Counted from the stretch's first letter, positions 7,282 to 14,716 are shown. The stretch: 21,014 nt of DNA from Indioceanicola sp046045995 (GCA_046045995.1 JBJOKR010000070.1:1-21014); one strand, 5' to 3'. The notes: generated by a model from the sequence alone, not told the origin. Numbers and translations are program-made.

Positions 7282-8789
7282 TCGGGTTCTGGATCGGGGC
7301 GGCACTGCTGACCGCCATCGTCATGGCGCTGCTGCTGCGCCCGCTGCTGAAGCCGCCGGCCCAACCCGTGCGCCCGGCGGATTACGCCCGCAAGGTCTAT
7401 GCCGACCAGGTGGCGGAGATCGATCGGGACCTGGCCCGCGGCATCATCGGGGCGGATCAGGCCAAGGCCGCCCGGGTGGAGGTGGGCCGCCGCCTGCTGG
7501 CCACCGCGGACCGGGCCGACAGCAGCACGGAAGGCGTGGGAACCGGCACGGGTGCCGCCCCTGTCGCCCCCCCGGCCAAGCGGTTGGCGACGGTGGTGAC
7601 GCTGCTGCTGCCGCTGGCCGCCCTGGCCGTCTATATCCCGCTGGGCCAACCCCATGTGCCCTCCCTTCCCTTCGCCCAGCGGGAGGCGGAGCGCCCGCCG
7701 GTGCCGGAGCATGTGCTGCGGGCCCTGGGCAGCCTGGAGCAGAAACTGAAGGAGGATCCGGACGATCTCCAGGGCTGGGCCCTGGCCGCAGCCACCTATG
7801 CCGCCATGGGCCGCAGCGGGGAAGCGGCGCAGGCCTATCGCCGGGCCGTCGCCCTGTCCCAGGGGGACCCGGAACTGGTGGCCGCCTTCGGCGAACAGCT
7901 GACCATCGCCGCCGACGGCATCGTGGGGGAGGAGGCGAAGCGCGCCTTCGAAGCGGTGATGGAGAAGGACCCGGCCAATCCCCGCGCCGGCTTCTACCTG
8001 GGCATCGCCCGGCAGCAGGCGGGGGATCCCCGCGGCGCCATCGACCGCTGGGCCGCCCTGATGCGGCAGAGCCCGGCCGATGCGCCCTGGGTCCCCCTGC
8101 TGCGCACCCAGATCTTCGAGGTGGCGAACCTTATCGGCGTCGATCCCTTCACCGTCACGCCGGAACCCCTGCCCCCCACGGGGAACGCCGACGGCGGTAC
8201 GGCAGGCGCTGCTCCCAGTGCCCCCGCTGCCGGTGCCCCCGCTCCCGGCGCCCCCTCTCCCGGCCCGAATGCCCCCGCCGGCCCGCCCGAAGCGCGGGCG
8301 CCCCTGCTGTCGCCGGAGCAGATGGCGCAGATGGCCCAGCTGCCGCCAGCGGAGCAGCAGGCGATGATCCGTACCATGGTGGACGGTCTGGCCGCCCGCT
8401 TGGACCAGCAGCCGGACGACCTGGCCGGCTGGCTCCGCCTCGCCCGTGCCCGCACCGTGCTGGGCGAGCAGGCGGCGGCGGAGGCGGCACTGAAGCGGGC
8501 GACGGAGATCGCACCCGACCGGGCCGATATCTGGCTGACCTATGCCGGCGCCCTGGCCCCGGAGATGGAGGGTCAGCCCCGTCGGCCGGAGTTCCTGGCC
8601 GCCATGACCCGCGTGCTGGAACTGGAACCCGCCAATCCGCATGCGCTGTTCCACCTGGGTGATGAGGCTGCCGCCAAGGGCGACACCGCCACCGCCCGGA
8701 CCCTGTGGACCCGCCTGCGCGACACCCTTCCCGACGGCTCCCCCGCCCGCGCGGATGTCGACGCCAGGCTGGCCGCTTTGGGTGGGTAG
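7278..8789 (+). CDS. ccmI: Cytochrome c biogenesis TPR protein CcmI (CycH)
   Basis: A 503-residue protein with two membrane spans (about 1-21 and 102-125). Between them is a cytoplasmic loop holding the YADQVAEIDRDLARGII helix typical of CcmI, and a large periplasmic C-terminal part follows. CcmI captures the C-terminus of apocytochrome c through TPR repeats and hands it to CcmF/CcmH. Two TPR blocks are visible, about 143-270 and 365-503, separated by an alanine/proline-rich linker (about 300-350) made of APxAPGAP-type repeats. Equivalent helices in the blocks are alike (EDPDDLQGWALAA and QQPDDLAGWLRLA). ATG 7278 overlaps the ccmH stop. It is the last gene of the cluster, followed by a hairpin-rich convergent gap. 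Confidence 0.94.
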   Translation: MIGFWIGAALLTAIVMALLLRPLLKPPAQPVRPADYARKVYADQVAEIDRDLARGIIGADQAKAARVEVGRRLLATADRADSSTEGVGTGTGAAPVAPPAKRLATVVTLLLPLAALAVYIPLGQPHVPSLPFAQREAERPPVPEHVLRALGSLEQKLKEDPDDLQGWALAAATYAAMGRSGEAAQAYRRAVALSQGDPELVAAFGEQLTIAADGIVGEEAKRAFEAVMEKDPANPRAGFYLGIARQQAGDPRGAIDRWAALMRQSPADAPWVPLLRTQIFEVANLIGVDPFTVTPEPLPPTGNADGGTAGAAPSAPAAGAPAPGAPSPGPNAPAGPPEARAPLLSPEQMAQMAQLPPAEQQAMIRTMVDGLAARLDQQPDDLAGWLRLARARTVLGEQAAAEAALKRATEIAPDRADIWLTYAGALAPEMEGQPRRPEFLAAMTRVLELEPANPHALFHLGDEAAAKGDTATARTLWTRLRDTLPDGSPARADVDARLAALGG

Positions 8790-8860
8790 CCCCGCGGCTG
8801 GTCGGCCAAGCGCCCCTGCGGCCCGATGCCGCCATCCAAGGTCGACGCCGCGGTCTCATG

Positions 8861-8977
8861 CCAACGGTCGGAAATCCCGACCGTTGGTATCCGCGCCAAC
8901 CGGCGCGGCGCCGGCTCATGCCGCCGAAGCCCTGAATCCCGATGTGTCAGGATTTCTGACCGCTGGAATCAGGGCTT
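8861..8977. repeat. Cluster of three hairpins with a degenerate repeated motif
   Basis: Between ccmI and the convergent gene ending at 8969 there are three hairpins. The first is a perfect 11-bp stem CCAACGGTCGG/CCGACCGTTGG (8861-8871, 8877-8887). The second is GCGCC/GGCGC (8893-8897, 8902-8906). The third is AAGCCCTGA/TCAGGGCTT (8927-8935, 8969-8977), which reaches into the stop of the minus-strand gene. The stretches 8870-8891 and 8950-8970 are degenerate copies of one motif ending GACCGYTGGWATC. No T-run is present. They may be REP-like elements that also end transcription from both sides. Confidence 0.65.
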
Positions 8978-9448
8978 GGCTTCGGCCTTAGGCGGGTCGC
9001 CGGACAGAGTATCGCGCAGGCGGCGGGAGCTGCGGATTTGGTCGCGGGCCGTGGACCGGACGGAGGGACTGCTGAATTCCCCGCCGGCCTGGAACACCTC
9101 GTAATCGCGGGCGGGCGGGGGGCCGGGCTTCTCGAACTCGCCGCGGATGCGCTCGAATTCCTCCTGGAAGAACTCCTGGGTGCTCTGGAAATCCGGCGTG
9201 GTCCGACGGGGGGCGATCACTTCGATCTCCTCCATCGGTTCCCGGGTCACCGGCGGGGGCGGTGTCTGGCCGATCGGCTCCTCCGCCAGGGTGGGCTGCG
9301 GACCTGTGGATTTCGGTGCCAGCGGGTTGGGCAGCGGCCGCCCCTGGTCCTGCGCCAGGGCAACCGTCCCGCTGCCCAGGACAAGGGCCAGGGCGACGCC
9401 CAGGGCCTGGACGGGGGCGGTTGTGAACACGGTACGGGCAGCGGTCAT
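8969..9448 (-). CDS. Secreted proline-rich protein of unknown function
   Basis: A 159-residue protein I do not recognise. It starts with a clear signal peptide: a short polar start, hydrophobic core LGVALALVLGSGTVALA, and probable cleavage after ALA near residue 32. The mature part is proline-rich (PLPNPLAPKSTGPQPT, QTPPPPVTREP at about 61-71). Next comes a charged probable helix STQEFFQEEFERIRGEFEKP (89-108), then an S/R-rich region and a lysine/alanine tail. It has no cysteine and no lipobox. It is likely periplasmic or envelope-associated. GGGAG lies about 11 bases before ATG 9448. It is 220 bp downstream of the RNA methyltransferase in the same direction and converges with ccmI; nothing in the sequence links it to cytochrome maturation. 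Confidence 0.8.
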   Translation of the reverse strand: MTAARTVFTTAPVQALGVALALVLGSGTVALAQDQGRPLPNPLAPKSTGPQPTLAEEPIGQTPPPPVTREPMEEIEVIAPRRTTPDFQSTQEFFQEEFERIRGEFEKPGPPPARDYEVFQAGGEFSSPSVRSTARDQIRSSRRLRDTLSGDPPKAEAKP

Positions 9449-9526
9449 GGGCGGCAGGCTCCCGGAGGCACACGGGCGGAGGCAGGACGCAAGTAGGATA
9501 GCATGCGCCCGGCGGCAGGGGCAGGT

Positions 9527-9544
9527 CTGTGCGGGCGCGCACAG
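9527..9544. other. Small hairpin upstream of the secreted-protein gene
   Basis: CTGTGCG (9527-9533) and CGCACAG (9538-9544) form a perfect 7-bp stem with a 4-base loop, about 80 bp before the start of the minus-strand gene at 9448. It could be an operator or the end of the preceding transcript; nothing decides between these. Confidence 0.35.
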
Positions 9545-9668
9545 GGCGCAGCCACCGGGGGCGGATGCCGATCCCCGGTTTCCCGGTCATCACCGCCTCC
9601 CGATGATTCCCCCAGAGGGCAGGTGGTGTTGGCGGCCCGTGTCGTCCAGGGCGGTGTTGCGGGCGGGG

Positions 9669-10334
9669 TTACGATTGCTTGGGCATTCCGGGGGTCGTAC
9701 CGGGCTCCCCCTCGGGGGCGGGACCGGCGTCACCCCCCTCTCCCGCGGATCCGTCGCCGTCCTCCGCACCCGGCCAGCCGCCCAGCAGGGGGCGCATGCG
9801 CCAGGAGGCGGGGTTGCGCACGATCTGCCGGCCGTGGACATGGGTCGGCGCTGCTTCCGTCGGCCCGCCCACCCGCACCGGCCGCTCGGCGAAACGGCCC
9901 AGGCTGATCATCCGGTCATAGGTGACGATGGCCGCCGCGACGGAGACATTGACGCAGAATTTGGTGGGGATCTGCACCACATGGGCGCAGCGCTCCACCA
10001 CTCCCCGGGACAGGCTGCCGCGCTCCGGCCCCAGGATATAGGCGGCGCGCAGTGGATGGCGGAAGCTGGGCAGGGGGATGCTCGCCTCCACAAGCTCCAC
10101 CCCCACCAACTGGCAGCCGACGGGCAGCGCCATCTCCTCCACGCTCGGCCAGTCGAAGAAGGGGACGTGGTCGATCCCGCCGGAGGTGTCGGTCGCCCGC
10201 GCTTCGAACAGGTCAACCCTGCCGTTGACGGTGAAGACGAAACTGGCGCCGAAGGCATGGCCCGTGCGCAGGATGGTGCCCAGGTTGCCGGATTTGCTGA
10301 TGCCCTCCGCCCCCAGTGCGAAATATCCCCGCAT
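9669..10334 (-). CDS. SpoU/TrmH-family RNA methyltransferase
   Basis: A 221-residue SPOUT-class enzyme that transfers a methyl group from S-adenosylmethionine to a ribose 2'-OH of tRNA or rRNA. The three family motifs are in order. Motif 1 is SGNLGTILRTGHAFGA (15-30), with the conserved N17 and R23. Motif 2 is ILGPERGSLS (100-109), with E104. Motif 3 is IPTKFCVNVSVAAAIVTYDR (122-141), forming the trefoil knot and cofactor site. The following ISLGRFAERPVRVGGP stretch is, to my recollection, typical of an alphaproteobacterial subgroup. The last 45 or so residues are an acidic glycine/proline-rich tail without domain features. GAGAGGAG lies about 8 bases before ATG 10334. It diverges from the asparaginase gene across 204 bp. 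The exact RNA target cannot be read from the sequence. Confidence 0.9.
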   Translation of the reverse strand: MRGYFALGAEGISKSGNLGTILRTGHAFGASFVFTVNGRVDLFEARATDTSGGIDHVPFFDWPSVEEMALPVGCQLVGVELVEASIPLPSFRHPLRAAYILGPERGSLSRGVVERCAHVVQIPTKFCVNVSVAAAIVTYDRMISLGRFAERPVRVGGPTEAAPTHVHGRQIVRNPASWRMRPLLGGWPGAEDGDGSAGEGGDAGPAPEGEPGTTPGMPKQS

Positions 10335-10538
10335 CGTTCCGCTCCTCTCCCCGTCCCCGCTGCCCGGCCATCCCCATCGGCGCCTTGGCGGGCCGGGCTG
10401 CGGCTTCTTGCACGGATGGGCCCGCCGGGGCAAGGTGTGCGCGCCGCCGGCCTGTTCCCCATGGACCCGGCGGCCAAGAACGGCGCCCCGGACCCACAGC
10501 CCCGGTCGGCGCCCAGGACCCACGGGAGAAGCCCCATC

Positions 10539-11642
10539 ATGCCCCATGACCCCACCCCCGACCAGACACGCGGACAAGACGGCTGCGACCACGGGCGGCC
10601 CGATCCGGGGCGCGGCGTGGACAGGGTGCTGCTGCCCGCCGGCGCCGCCGACCCGATCCTGATCGAGGTCACCCGCGGCGGCATGGTGGAAAGCATCCAC
10701 CGCGGCCGGGCCATCGTCGTGCATGCGTCGGGCGGGGTGGAGGTGGCGTTTGGCGACACGGGCGCCCCGGTCTATCCCCGTTCCGCCAACAAGTCGCTGC
10801 AGGCCCTGCCGGTGGTGGAAAGCGGTGCGGCGGCCGCCTTCGCCATGACCGATGCGGAACTGGCCCTGGCCTGCGCCTCCCACGGGGGGGAGGAGATGCA
10901 TACCCGCACCGCCGGCGGCCTGCTGGCGCGGATCGGCCTGACCCAGGCGGATCTGGAATGCGGGACCCATGCGCCCTACCACGTCCCCACCTGGGAGGCG
11001 ATGCTGGCCCGGGGCGAGCGGCCGACCCCGCTGCACAACAACTGCTCCGGCAAGCATACGGCCATGCTGGCCACCGCCGTCCACCGGGGGGAGGCGACCC
11101 GGGGTTATGTCGGCTACAGCCACCCGGTCCAGCAGCGCATCCTGGGCGTGATGGAGCAGATCACGGGCCAGGACCTGTCCCGCGCGCCCTGGGGGGTGGA
11201 TGGCTGTTCCATCCCCACCATCGGCCTGCCGCTGGAGGCGCTGGCCTTCGCCATGGCGCGGCTGGCCGATCCGGTGGACCTGCCCGCCGCAAGGGCGGAA
11301 GCAGCGGCCCGCATCACCCGCGCCTGGGCTGCCCATCCAGCGATGGTGGGCGGCACCGGCACCTTCGACACCACCTTCATGCAGACGGTGAAGGGCCGCA
11401 TCCTGATCAAGGCCGGGGCGGAGGGGGTGTGCTGCGCCGTGGTGCCGGAGGCGGGGCTGGGCCTTGCCCTGAAGATCGATGACGGGGCGGGCCGCGCCGC
11501 CGGCCCCGCCACCGCCGCCATCCTGCACCGGCTGGGCGTTATCGGCGATGCGGAATGGGAAGCCCTGCGCGCCATCGTCAACCCGCCCATCCTGAACCGC
11601 AAGGATTTCACCTGCGGCACCCTGCGCGCCGCCGCGTTTTGA
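10539..11642 (+). CDS. Asparaginase, Rhizobium etli (ReAV) type
   Basis: A 367-residue protein of the asparaginase family typified by R. etli AnsA/ReAV (Pfam Asparaginase_II, PF06089), unrelated to E. coli AnsA/AnsB; it hydrolyses L-asparagine to aspartate and ammonia. Recalled active-site residues of ReAV can be placed with a constant offset of 34: the SxxK motif S82-K85 in PRSANKSLQALP, S114 in ASHGGE, the zinc-site residues C169 and K172 in NNCSGKH, and C223 in VDGCSIPT. K291 in ILIKAG is the likely second lysine. No signal peptide, so cytoplasmic. GGGAGAAG precedes ATG 10539 at suitable distance. The N-terminal 35 residues are polar and extra relative to ReAV. The stop codon lies within a 13-bp triplicated repeat. 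It is followed 65 bp on by a quinone oxidoreductase gene in the same direction. Confidence 0.92.
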   Translation: MPHDPTPDQTRGQDGCDHGRPDPGRGVDRVLLPAGAADPILIEVTRGGMVESIHRGRAIVVHASGGVEVAFGDTGAPVYPRSANKSLQALPVVESGAAAAFAMTDAELALACASHGGEEMHTRTAGGLLARIGLTQADLECGTHAPYHVPTWEAMLARGERPTPLHNNCSGKHTAMLATAVHRGEATRGYVGYSHPVQQRILGVMEQITGQDLSRAPWGVDGCSIPTIGLPLEALAFAMARLADPVDLPAARAEAAARITRAWAAHPAMVGGTGTFDTTFMQTVKGRILIKAGAEGVCCAVVPEAGLGLALKIDDGAGRAAGPATAAILHRLGVIGDAEWEALRAIVNPPILNRKDFTCGTLRAAAF

Positions 11643-11669
11643 CGCCGCGTTCTGGCGCCGCGTTCTGGC
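11631..11669. repeat. 13-bp tandem repeat, three copies, spanning the asparaginase stop
   Basis: The unit GCCGCGTTCTGGC is present exactly at 11644-11656 and 11657-11669, and as a variant GCCGCGTTTTGAC at 11631-11643. The variant contains the TGA stop of the asparaginase gene (11640-11642); the two downstream copies read TGG at that position. Confidence 0.88.
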
Positions 11670-11707
11670 GTCATCGTCCCCCTATCCCCGAACCCGGGAG
11701 AACCCCC

Positions 11708-12679
11708 ATGAAAGCCCTGATCTGTACCGAATTCGGCCCGCCGGAGCGGCTGACCCTGGCCGATGTGCCGGACCCGACACCCGGTCCCGGCCAGGTCCGG
11801 ATCGACATCAAGGCGGCGGCCCTGAACTTCGCCGATACCCTGATCATCAAGGGCAAGTACCAGGAGAAGCCGCCCTTCCCCTTCACCCCCGGCTTCGAAT
11901 GCGCGGGCACGGTGGCGGAACTGGGCGACGGGGTCACCCACCTGGTGCCCGGCCAGCGGGTGATGGCGCTCGCGCCCAAGGGGGCGTTCTGCACCGGCAC
12001 GGTGACGGATGCATCCGCCGTGATCCCCCTGCCCGACGGCATGGATTTCGCGGAAGGGGCGGCCTTCCCCGTCGCCTACGGCACCAGCCATATCGGGCTT
12101 GTCGACCGGGGTCGGTTGCAGGCGGGGGAGACGCTGCTGGTCCTGGGGGCGGGCGGGGGTGTCGGCCTGACGGCGGTGGAGATCGGCAAGGCCTTGGGTG
12201 CCCGGGTCATCGCCGCCGCCGGCAGTGCGGAAAAGCTGGATGCCGCCCGCGCCCACGGCGCCGATGACCTGATCGACTATCGGACGGAGGATCTGAAGAC
12301 CCGGGTAAAGGAGTTGGCGCCCAAGGGCGTGGACGTGGTCTACGACCCCGTGGGCGGGGACCTGTTCGATGCCGCCCTGCGCTGCATGGCCTGGAACGGG
12401 CGGATCGTCGTCGTCGGCTTCGCCGCCGGGCGCATCCCCCAGATCCCGGCCAACCTGCTGCTGGTGAAGCAGATCGCCGTCAGCGGCGTGTACTGGGGTG
12501 CCCATCAGAAGAACGATCCCCGCCGGCTGGCGGGCAGCCTGCGCGAACTCCTTGGCCTGTACGCGCAGGGCAAGCTGAAGCCCCATGTGGGCCACCGCCT
12601 GCCCCTGGACCAGTATGCCGGGGCCTTTCGCCTGCTGAGCGAACGCCGCAGCACCGGCAAGGTGGTGCTGACGATGTGA
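11708..12679 (+). CDS. Zinc-independent NADPH:quinone oxidoreductase family protein
   Basis: A 323-residue medium-chain dehydrogenase/reductase of the quinone oxidoreductase (QOR, zeta-crystallin-like) group. The N-terminal catalytic domain holds KAAALNFADTLIIKGKYQ (35-52), the NFAD sequence typical of zinc-independent members. The cysteine and histidine ligands of zinc alcohol dehydrogenases are absent. The Rossmann domain carries the dinucleotide site VLGAGGGVG (145-153), followed by ALGARVIAAAGSAEKL, the sequence expected for NADPH preference. Such enzymes reduce quinones or other activated alkenes; the substrate here is unknown. GGGAG lies 8 bases before ATG 11708. It is 65 bp after asparaginase and may be co-transcribed with it. 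The DYRTEDLKTRVKELAPKGVDVVYDPVGG stretch (near 200-227) is standard for the group. Confidence 0.92.
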   Translation: MKALICTEFGPPERLTLADVPDPTPGPGQVRIDIKAAALNFADTLIIKGKYQEKPPFPFTPGFECAGTVAELGDGVTHLVPGQRVMALAPKGAFCTGTVTDASAVIPLPDGMDFAEGAAFPVAYGTSHIGLVDRGRLQAGETLLVLGAGGGVGLTAVEIGKALGARVIAAAGSAEKLDAARAHGADDLIDYRTEDLKTRVKELAPKGVDVVYDPVGGDLFDAALRCMAWNGRIVVVGFAAGRIPQIPANLLLVKQIAVSGVYWGAHQKNDPRRLAGSLRELLGLYAQGKLKPHVGHRLPLDQYAGAFRLLSERRSTGKVVLTM

Positions 12680-12697
12680 TGGGAGGGGGACCTGTCG

Positions 12698-12722
12698 GGC
12701 CCTGGTCCTGCGGCCCTGGTCC
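12698..12722. repeat. 11-bp direct repeat between QOR and GumN-like genes
   Basis: GGCCCTGGTCC occurs at 12698-12708 and 12712-12722 (period 14). The surrounding 219-bp gap (12680-12898) otherwise holds no convincing gene, promoter or terminator. Confidence 0.6.
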
Positions 12723-12898
12723 GGCCGGTGGGATGCCGCGGTCTAGTAGGGGGGACGACGGCAAAGCCCGCGGCCCGACACGTGGTGGGTACCAACCGGG
12801 AAGGTCAGTCACCATGACGGTTGCCCATTTCCATTCCCAGCCGCGGCCGGCCCGGCTAGTCTTGCCCGGGTTATCGGCAACCGGGTGGTGGGGCGGTG

Positions 12899-13804
12899 AT
12901 GGGGTTCGGGCGGACGGGGCGGACGGGGCGGACGGGGCGGATCGTGTCGGGCCTGGTGCTGGCGGTGGGGCTTGTCATCGGGGGCGGCATCGCGGGGGCG
13001 GCCAGGGCAGCCCCGGCTTTGTGGAAGGTGAGCGACGCCGACAGCACGCTGTACCTGTACGGCACCATCCATGTGCTGAAGCCCGATACCGTCTGGCAGA
13101 CACCGGCCCTGGCCACCGCCCTGACCGAGGCGCAGGAGGTGTGGTTCGAGATCGATCCACAGGTGATGGAAAACCCGGTGGAGATGGGCCGGGTCTTCCC
13201 CCTGATGATGGACCCGGCCAATCCCCTGTCCACCCGGCTGGGGCCGGACTTGGCCGGCCGCTTTGGCGCCACGGCCCGGGGCCTGGGCGTGGATCCGGTG
13301 CGGCTGGAACCGTTCAAGCCGGTCATCGCCTCCACCATGCTGGTGATGGCGGCGATCCAGCGGGAGGGCTATTCGGCTGAAAGCGGGGTGGACAAGGTGC
13401 TGCGCCGGGCCATGGGCGACCGCCCGATCCGCCAACTGGAAACCCTGGAACAGCAGATCGGCTTCTTCACCGGCATGCCCATGCCGGTGCAGGTGGCCCT
13501 GGTCGACCAGTCGCTGGAGGAGATCGCGGATATCGGCCGGTTGGACCGGATGGTGGCCGCCTGGGCGGCGGGGGATATGGACGGTCTGGACACGGTCTTC
13601 CTGGCCGATCTGCGCCGGGACCATCCCGATGCCTATGATGTGTTCGTCCGCGCCCGCAACCGGTCCTGGACCGACACGCTGGCGGTGGAGCTTGCCGGGT
13701 CCGGCACGGATTTCGTCGCTGTGGGCGCCTTGCACCTGGTGGGGGCGGACGGTCTGCCCACCCTTCTGGCCGCCCGCGGTTTCAAGGTGGAACGGGTGGA
13801 ATAG
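12899..13804 (+). CDS. TraB/GumN family protein, exported
   Basis: A 301-residue protein of the TraB/GumN (TIKI-like) family, thought to be metal-dependent hydrolases or proteases from their distant relation to TIKI. The domain starts at LWKVSDADSTLYLYGTIHVLK, with the first GxxH motif GTIH at 55-58, an EID acidic site at 84-86, and the second GxxH motif GALH at 276-279. Residues up to about 38 form a signal peptide (VSGLVLAVGLVIGGGIAGAARA), so it is periplasmic or envelope-bound. Its basic N-region is GRTGRTGRTGR, encoded by a 9-bp tandem repeat. A GTG at 12896 immediately before ATG 12899 could also initiate; ATG is preferred. Family members often accompany envelope or polysaccharide genes, but the neighbours here do not point to a role. 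Confidence 0.9.
   Translation: MGFGRTGRTGRTGRIVSGLVLAVGLVIGGGIAGAARAAPALWKVSDADSTLYLYGTIHVLKPDTVWQTPALATALTEAQEVWFEIDPQVMENPVEMGRVFPLMMDPANPLSTRLGPDLAGRFGATARGLGVDPVRLEPFKPVIASTMLVMAAIQREGYSAESGVDKVLRRAMGDRPIRQLETLEQQIGFFTGMPMPVQVALVDQSLEEIADIGRLDRMVAAWAAGDMDGLDTVFLADLRRDHPDAYDVFVRARNRSWTDTLAVELAGSGTDFVAVGALHLVGADGLPTLLAARGFKVERVE
12911..12941. repeat. 9-bp tandem repeat in the signal-peptide N-region
   Basis: CGGACGGGG is repeated three times (12911-12937) plus four bases. It encodes Gly-Arg-Thr-Gly-Arg-Thr-type sequence in frame. Units of 9 bp keep the frame when copies are gained or lost. Confidence 0.85.
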
Positions 13805-13915
13805 CCCCTCTTCCCCCCTTTTCCGCCATCCCCCGCCATCGCCCCCCTGGACGGATCACGTGGGCGACACCACCGTTCCTGACAGAATGATGACAGGGCT
13901 GGATAGGGACGCCGC

Positions 13916-14668
13916 ATGGGCGCGATGGATGGAATGGCGGGTAGTGTTCCGGCCCTGGCGGCCGGCAAGATGCCTGGGACCCTGATGCCGGGTACGCTGT
14001 CCGTGCCGCTGGTCCGGCTGTCGGCGGCCATGTCCCTGGATGGGTGCATCGACGGCTGCGGGGCGGCCCCCCTGGTCCTATCCAGCCCGGAGGATTGCCG
14101 CGCCGTCCATGCCCTGCGGGCGGAGGCGGATGCCGTGCTGGTCGGGGCGGGCACCCTGCGGCGGGATGATCCGCGCCTGACCGTGCGCTTCCCCGATCTG
14201 GTGGCCGGGCGCCGGGCCGCCGGGCGCGGAAACCAGCCGATGAAGGTGGTGGTCACCGGCGGCGGCGATCTGCCCAGCGACGGCCGGTTCTTCGGGGAGG
14301 AGGGGGAGCGACTGATCCTTTGCCCCGCCGCGGTCGCCCCGGACCTGCGCCGCCGCCTGGATGGACGGGCCCGGGTGGTCGCCCCTGATCGCTTGGACGC
14401 GGCGGGGCTGCTGGACGCCCTGGCGGCGGAGGGGGTGCGCCATCTATTGGTGGAAGGGGGATCGCGGGTGCTGACCCTGTTCCTGGCGGCGGGTGCCTTC
14501 CACCGGATGCGCCTGGCGGTGGCGCCGTTCTTCGTCGGTTCCGCCACCGCACCGCGGCTGGTCGGCCCCGGGCCGTTCCTGCACGGGCCCGGCAACCGGC
14601 TGGTGGTGGAGCGGACCAGCCTTCTGGGCGATGTGACGGTGATCGACCTGGTCAACCCGGGTTTTTAG
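13916..14668 (+). CDS. Stand-alone RibD C-terminal-type reductase
   Basis: A 250-residue protein consisting of the riboflavin-biosynthesis reductase domain (RibD C-terminal, PF01872), which has a dihydrofolate-reductase-like fold and uses NADPH. Visible motifs are AAMSLDGCID (37-46), ADAVLVGAGTLRRDDPRLTV (71-90), KVVVTGGGDLP (110-120) and LLVEGGSRVL (177-186). The deaminase half of RibD, with its H(A/C)E and PCxxC zinc motifs, is missing. It may therefore supply only the reductase step or act on another pterin- or pyrimidine-like substrate. The first 30 or so residues are an alanine/glycine/methionine-rich extension with other possible starts (ATG at 13925 and 13934); GGATAGGGA before ATG 13916 supports the first. 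It is the last gene before a strong terminator. No other riboflavin gene is nearby. Confidence 0.88.
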   Translation: MGAMDGMAGSVPALAAGKMPGTLMPGTLSVPLVRLSAAMSLDGCIDGCGAAPLVLSSPEDCRAVHALRAEADAVLVGAGTLRRDDPRLTVRFPDLVAGRRAAGRGNQPMKVVVTGGGDLPSDGRFFGEEGERLILCPAAVAPDLRRRLDGRARVVAPDRLDAAGLLDALAAEGVRHLLVEGGSRVLTLFLAAGAFHRMRLAVAPFFVGSATAPRLVGPGPFLHGPGNRLVVERTSLLGDVTVIDLVNPGF

Positions 14669-14676
14669 CCTTACCA

Positions 14677-14716
14677 GCCGCCTATGATCGTGACCGATCA
14701 AAGGCGGCTTCGTTTT
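14677..14716 (+). terminator. Rho-independent terminator
   Basis: Nine bases after the RibD-like stop, GCCGCCT (14677-14683) pairs with AGGCGGC (14702-14708). Inside is a second stem, GATCG (14686-14690) with CGATC (14695-14699). The hairpin is followed by TTCGTTTT (14709-14716). The long stem plus T-rich tail makes this the clearest intrinsic terminator in the window. Confidence 0.85.

Noticed and set aside
7260..8654. 464-codon minus-strand open frame opposite ccmI
   Set aside because: Antisense shadow of ccmI with compositionally odd translation and no family features.
9147..10538. Forward open frame extending the asparaginase far upstream
   Set aside because: It runs antisense to two minus-strand genes; family similarity starts only after the ATG at 10539, which has its own ribosome site.
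12676..13380. Forward open frame overlapping the start of the GumN-like gene
   Set aside because: Different frame from the well-supported TraB/GumN protein; Gly/Ala/Asp repeats come from the 9-bp tandem repeat.
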